Origin: Candidatus Planktophila sp.
GTDB lineage: Bacteria > Actinomycetota > Actinomycetes > Nanopelagicales > Nanopelagicaceae
DNA length: 64,000 bases
Assembly: GCA_030649935.1 (NCBI GenBank)
Contig: JAUSFN010000026.1
Location: 186,001 to 250,000, forward strand
Reading direction: 5' to 3'
Part shown: one piece after another, positions 62,214-64,000 of the stretch
Numbering within the stretch: position 1 is the stretch's first letter
How the letters are laid out: every line of letters begins with the position of its first letter
Position numbers and translations under genes: made by a program
The notes under the pieces: generated by a model
Database searches by the model: none
What the model saw: the letters and a program-made list of their open reading frames with translations, nothing else
Told to the model about the DNA's origin: nothing

Positions 62214-62975
62214 ATGAATCATGTGCGCTCGCAGTTTCCCGTGTGGGGCACGGTGGTGGATGTGGATTGTTCATCAGCTTTTGTCAGTGGAGCCGATTTA
62301 AGTAACGGTATGCAAAAAATAGTTGAGTTTTGTAGATTCGTTGATGAGGATTTTTCTACCTACATTGATGGTTCGTGGGTGTCGCGTTTGCGCCGTGGTA
62401 AAACCGTGATTGCAGAGTGCCCTGCCGATGTGCGGGAGGTGTGGGAATTATGCGAACGGGCCAAGTATTTAAGCGATGGAGCATTTGACCCATGGGCCGT
62501 GGTCGGTGGTTTTGATCCATCGGGTTTAGTTAAAGGATGGGCGGCTGATATTTGCGCCGATATGTTGGTGGCGGCAGGGGCGCAGCACGTTCAAGTAAAT
62601 GCTGCTGGGGATTTATCTCTGCGGGGTGGATGGTTTGATTCGACTGATTCAACCGTTAAGCCATGGAAAATCGGCGTTGTGAATCCCGATAATCGCCAAG
62701 AGATTCTGAAAATATTTGAAATCACCGATGGAGCAATTGCTACGTCTGGAACGTATGAGCGCGGAGCACACATCAACGATCCATTTACGGGGATGATTGC
62801 CATCGGTGCTAAGTCGGCAACGATTGTTGGCGCCGAAGGCTGGCTATGCGATGCACTGGCAACTGCCGTTATGGTCGCTGGCGCTGATGCCGCGCACTGG
62901 TTTACTCACATGGAATTATCTGGTTATCAAGTTTGGGCGATTGATCGCCATGAAAATACTTCGTGGAGCATCTAG
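62214..62975 (+). CDS. apbE: FAD:protein FMN transferase
   Basis: 253 residues of the ApbE family: FDPWAVVGGFDPSGLVKGWA (substrate loop), VNAAGDLSLRGG, TDGAIATSGTYERGAHINDP and DALATAVMVAGADAA near the C-terminus. It moves FMN from FAD onto Ser/Thr of the FMN-bind motif in the preceding gene, 21 bases upstream. There is no signal peptide or lipobox, unlike many ApbE proteins, and the protein is shorter than average (about 300-350); actinobacterial forms are often like this. Confidence 0.93.
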   Translation: MNHVRSQFPVWGTVVDVDCSSAFVSGADLSNGMQKIVEFCRFVDEDFSTYIDGSWVSRLRRGKTVIAECPADVREVWELCERAKYLSDGAFDPWAVVGGFDPSGLVKGWAADICADMLVAAGAQHVQVNAAGDLSLRGGWFDSTDSTVKPWKIGVVNPDNRQEILKIFEITDGAIATSGTYERGAHINDPFTGMIAIGAKSATIVGAEGWLCDALATAVMVAGADAAHWFTHMELSGYQVWAIDRHENTSWSI

Positions 62976-63036
62976 TGGCACTGACGTATAAAGTACGGCT
63001 CGTGATAATTAACGCTGCCACTAAGGGAAGCACTCC

Positions 63037-64000
63037 ATGAAGAGAATTGCACTTGTAACTGCGGCGCTTTTTGGTCTAGCAACTCTTGGGTTAACTCCTG
63101 CATTTGCAGTAGATGAGCGGGTTATAGATATCGTTTCAGTAAGTTGGGCAGGAGCAGCCCCATTGCCTTCAGATGTTAAAGCGTTAGAGATCTTAGTTAA
63201 CACTAAAGTCAACGCAAGCTGGAAGTCATTTACAACGCTCAATGGAGATACCCGAGATCGCGCAATCTCTTTTGTCGCGGGAAAAACTTTAGCCGAGCCG
63301 ATTCTCTTGAACTCGAAGATGCCATGTGTTGGCACGGCATCCATGAGTTTCATAAACTCTATGCGCTCCGAGGCGTATCGGCGTTTAGGTATAACTGACG
63401 ATAGCAACCGCTACTTAATAATCACCGCGCCAAAAGCGGGCTGCATTTGGTCAGGGCGTGCACAACTTGGGACTCCACAATCAACAAGCGGAACTTTAGT
63501 CCTACACGACACCGATGACTCGTTCGTGATTGTTCACGAACTAGGACACACTTTTGGTTTAGGCCACACTAATTTTTTACGTTGTAGCGATGGCAAAAAA
63601 GATGGGGCATGGGGCGAAACTTGTAAGGCAGTGGAGTACGGTGGGGTAATCGATGTCATGGGTAACGTCGACACAAAATCACCCCTCAATACTTATCACC
63701 AATGGCGAATTGGTTTACTTGATCATTCACAAGTTAAACAAGTGTGGCAAACGCAAACGTTGACGCTTGCTCCTTCGGATTTTGCAAATGGCCTACGCGC
63801 TATTTATGTTCGCGATGGTTCAGCGGCCTATTGGGTTGAATATCGCAGAACTCTAAACGGCGTCGGTTATAAGCCCGGGTTAGTAATTTTTCGAATTGAT
63901 CCACCACCAATTTCATCAGTTGTGTCTATCAATCCTGAAGATGCGACTGCCAATGAATTCAAAGATGATATAGGCACTGATCTATGGATGCTCAATCTCG
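63037..64000 (+). CDS. Secreted zinc metalloprotease (gametolysin-like), 3' end missing
   Basis: The ATG at 63037 follows AAGGGA; 321 residues are visible and the frame is still open at the window end. Signal peptide at the start (KRIALVTAALFGLATLG, PAFA). The zinc site is HELGHTFGLGH near residue 170-180, i.e. the HEXXHXXGXXH metzincin motif. Preceded by TLVLHDTDDSFVIV and followed by VIDVMGN, with the Met that forms the Met-turn. This order matches gametolysin/M11-like peptidases. It is likely exported and may process surface proteins. Confidence 0.87.
   Translation, partial: MKRIALVTAALFGLATLGLTPAFAVDERVIDIVSVSWAGAAPLPSDVKALEILVNTKVNASWKSFTTLNGDTRDRAISFVAGKTLAEPILLNSKMPCVGTASMSFINSMRSEAYRRLGITDDSNRYLIITAPKAGCIWSGRAQLGTPQSTSGTLVLHDTDDSFVIVHELGHTFGLGHTNFLRCSDGKKDGAWGETCKAVEYGGVIDVMGNVDTKSPLNTYHQWRIGLLDHSQVKQVWQTQTLTLAPSDFANGLRAIYVRDGSAAYWVEYRRTLNGVGYKPGLVIFRIDPPPISSVVSINPEDATANEFKDDIGTDLWMLNL

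Overview
The window (about 43-45% GC by eye) reads as chromosome from a low-GC actinobacterium. GTG and TTG starts are common, there is a compact Glu-Asp-Phe tRNA cluster, and an Ala/Thr-rich secreted surface protein is present. The nearest picture is a streamlined freshwater actinobacterium of the Nanopelagicales (acI/Planktophila) type. That placement is inferred from style and gene content, not from a marker gene. Most of the 64 kb is one very large surface-glycan locus.

Left edge (1-1.9 kb): the 3' part of a WecA/TagO-type initiating sugar-phosphate transferase, a branched inverted repeat, a HigB/HigA-type toxin-antitoxin pair, and an 18-codon stump of a second HigA-like antitoxin. The stump abuts the glycan genes and marks a likely recombination junction.

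Variable glycan block (1.9-39.7 kb): a GDP-L-colitose pathway (colC, colD, gmd) with a GT11 transferase; an asparagine-synthase-like amidotransferase; UDP-sugar dehydrogenase and decarboxylase-like enzymes; a pseudaminic/nonulosonic acid set (pseB, pseC, SpsF/PseF-type, pseI) whose first pseG is broken by two in-frame TAA codons. An intact PseG-like gene lies downstream, coupled to an amidinotransferase. No pseH acetyltransferase is visible. Then come several glycosyltransferases and methyltransferases (one TylF-like gene with a C-terminal frameshift), an RmlB-like dehydratase, a PglK/MsbA-type ABC flippase, a C-methyltransferase/3,5-epimerase/ketoreductase trio for a branched deoxysugar, and a Wzy-like membrane protein. 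Gene polarity switches often, as expected for a mosaic island.

Housekeeping island (39.9-43.3 kb): tRNA-Glu, tRNA-Asp and tRNA-Phe (minus strand), a SIMPL-domain exported protein, TsaC/Sua5, an AbrB-like protein, tRNA-Lys, repeats resembling an IS21-type end, and a DUF3467 protein.

Surface-protein block (43.5-48.9 kb): an ECF sigma factor fused to a transmembrane helix and an extracytoplasmic domain, a leader with four consecutive perfect hairpins, a secreted Ig-repeat/coiled-coil surface protein, a strong terminator, and an O-antigen-ligase-family membrane protein. A plausible reading is a surface glycoprotein with its dedicated membrane-linked sigma factor and the enzyme that loads glycans on it.

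Second glycan block (48.9-59.5 kb): two large multi-membrane proteins, an SDR enzyme, a split transketolase, CDP-glucose synthesis (rfbF, rfbG), a polyprenyl-phosphate-type GT2 and a methyltransferase. Right edge (59.5-64 kb): a flavin-based electron-transfer module (ferric-reductase-like membrane flavoprotein, FMN-bind protein, ApbE) with a ribbon-helix-helix protein, then a truncated secreted zinc metalloprotease.
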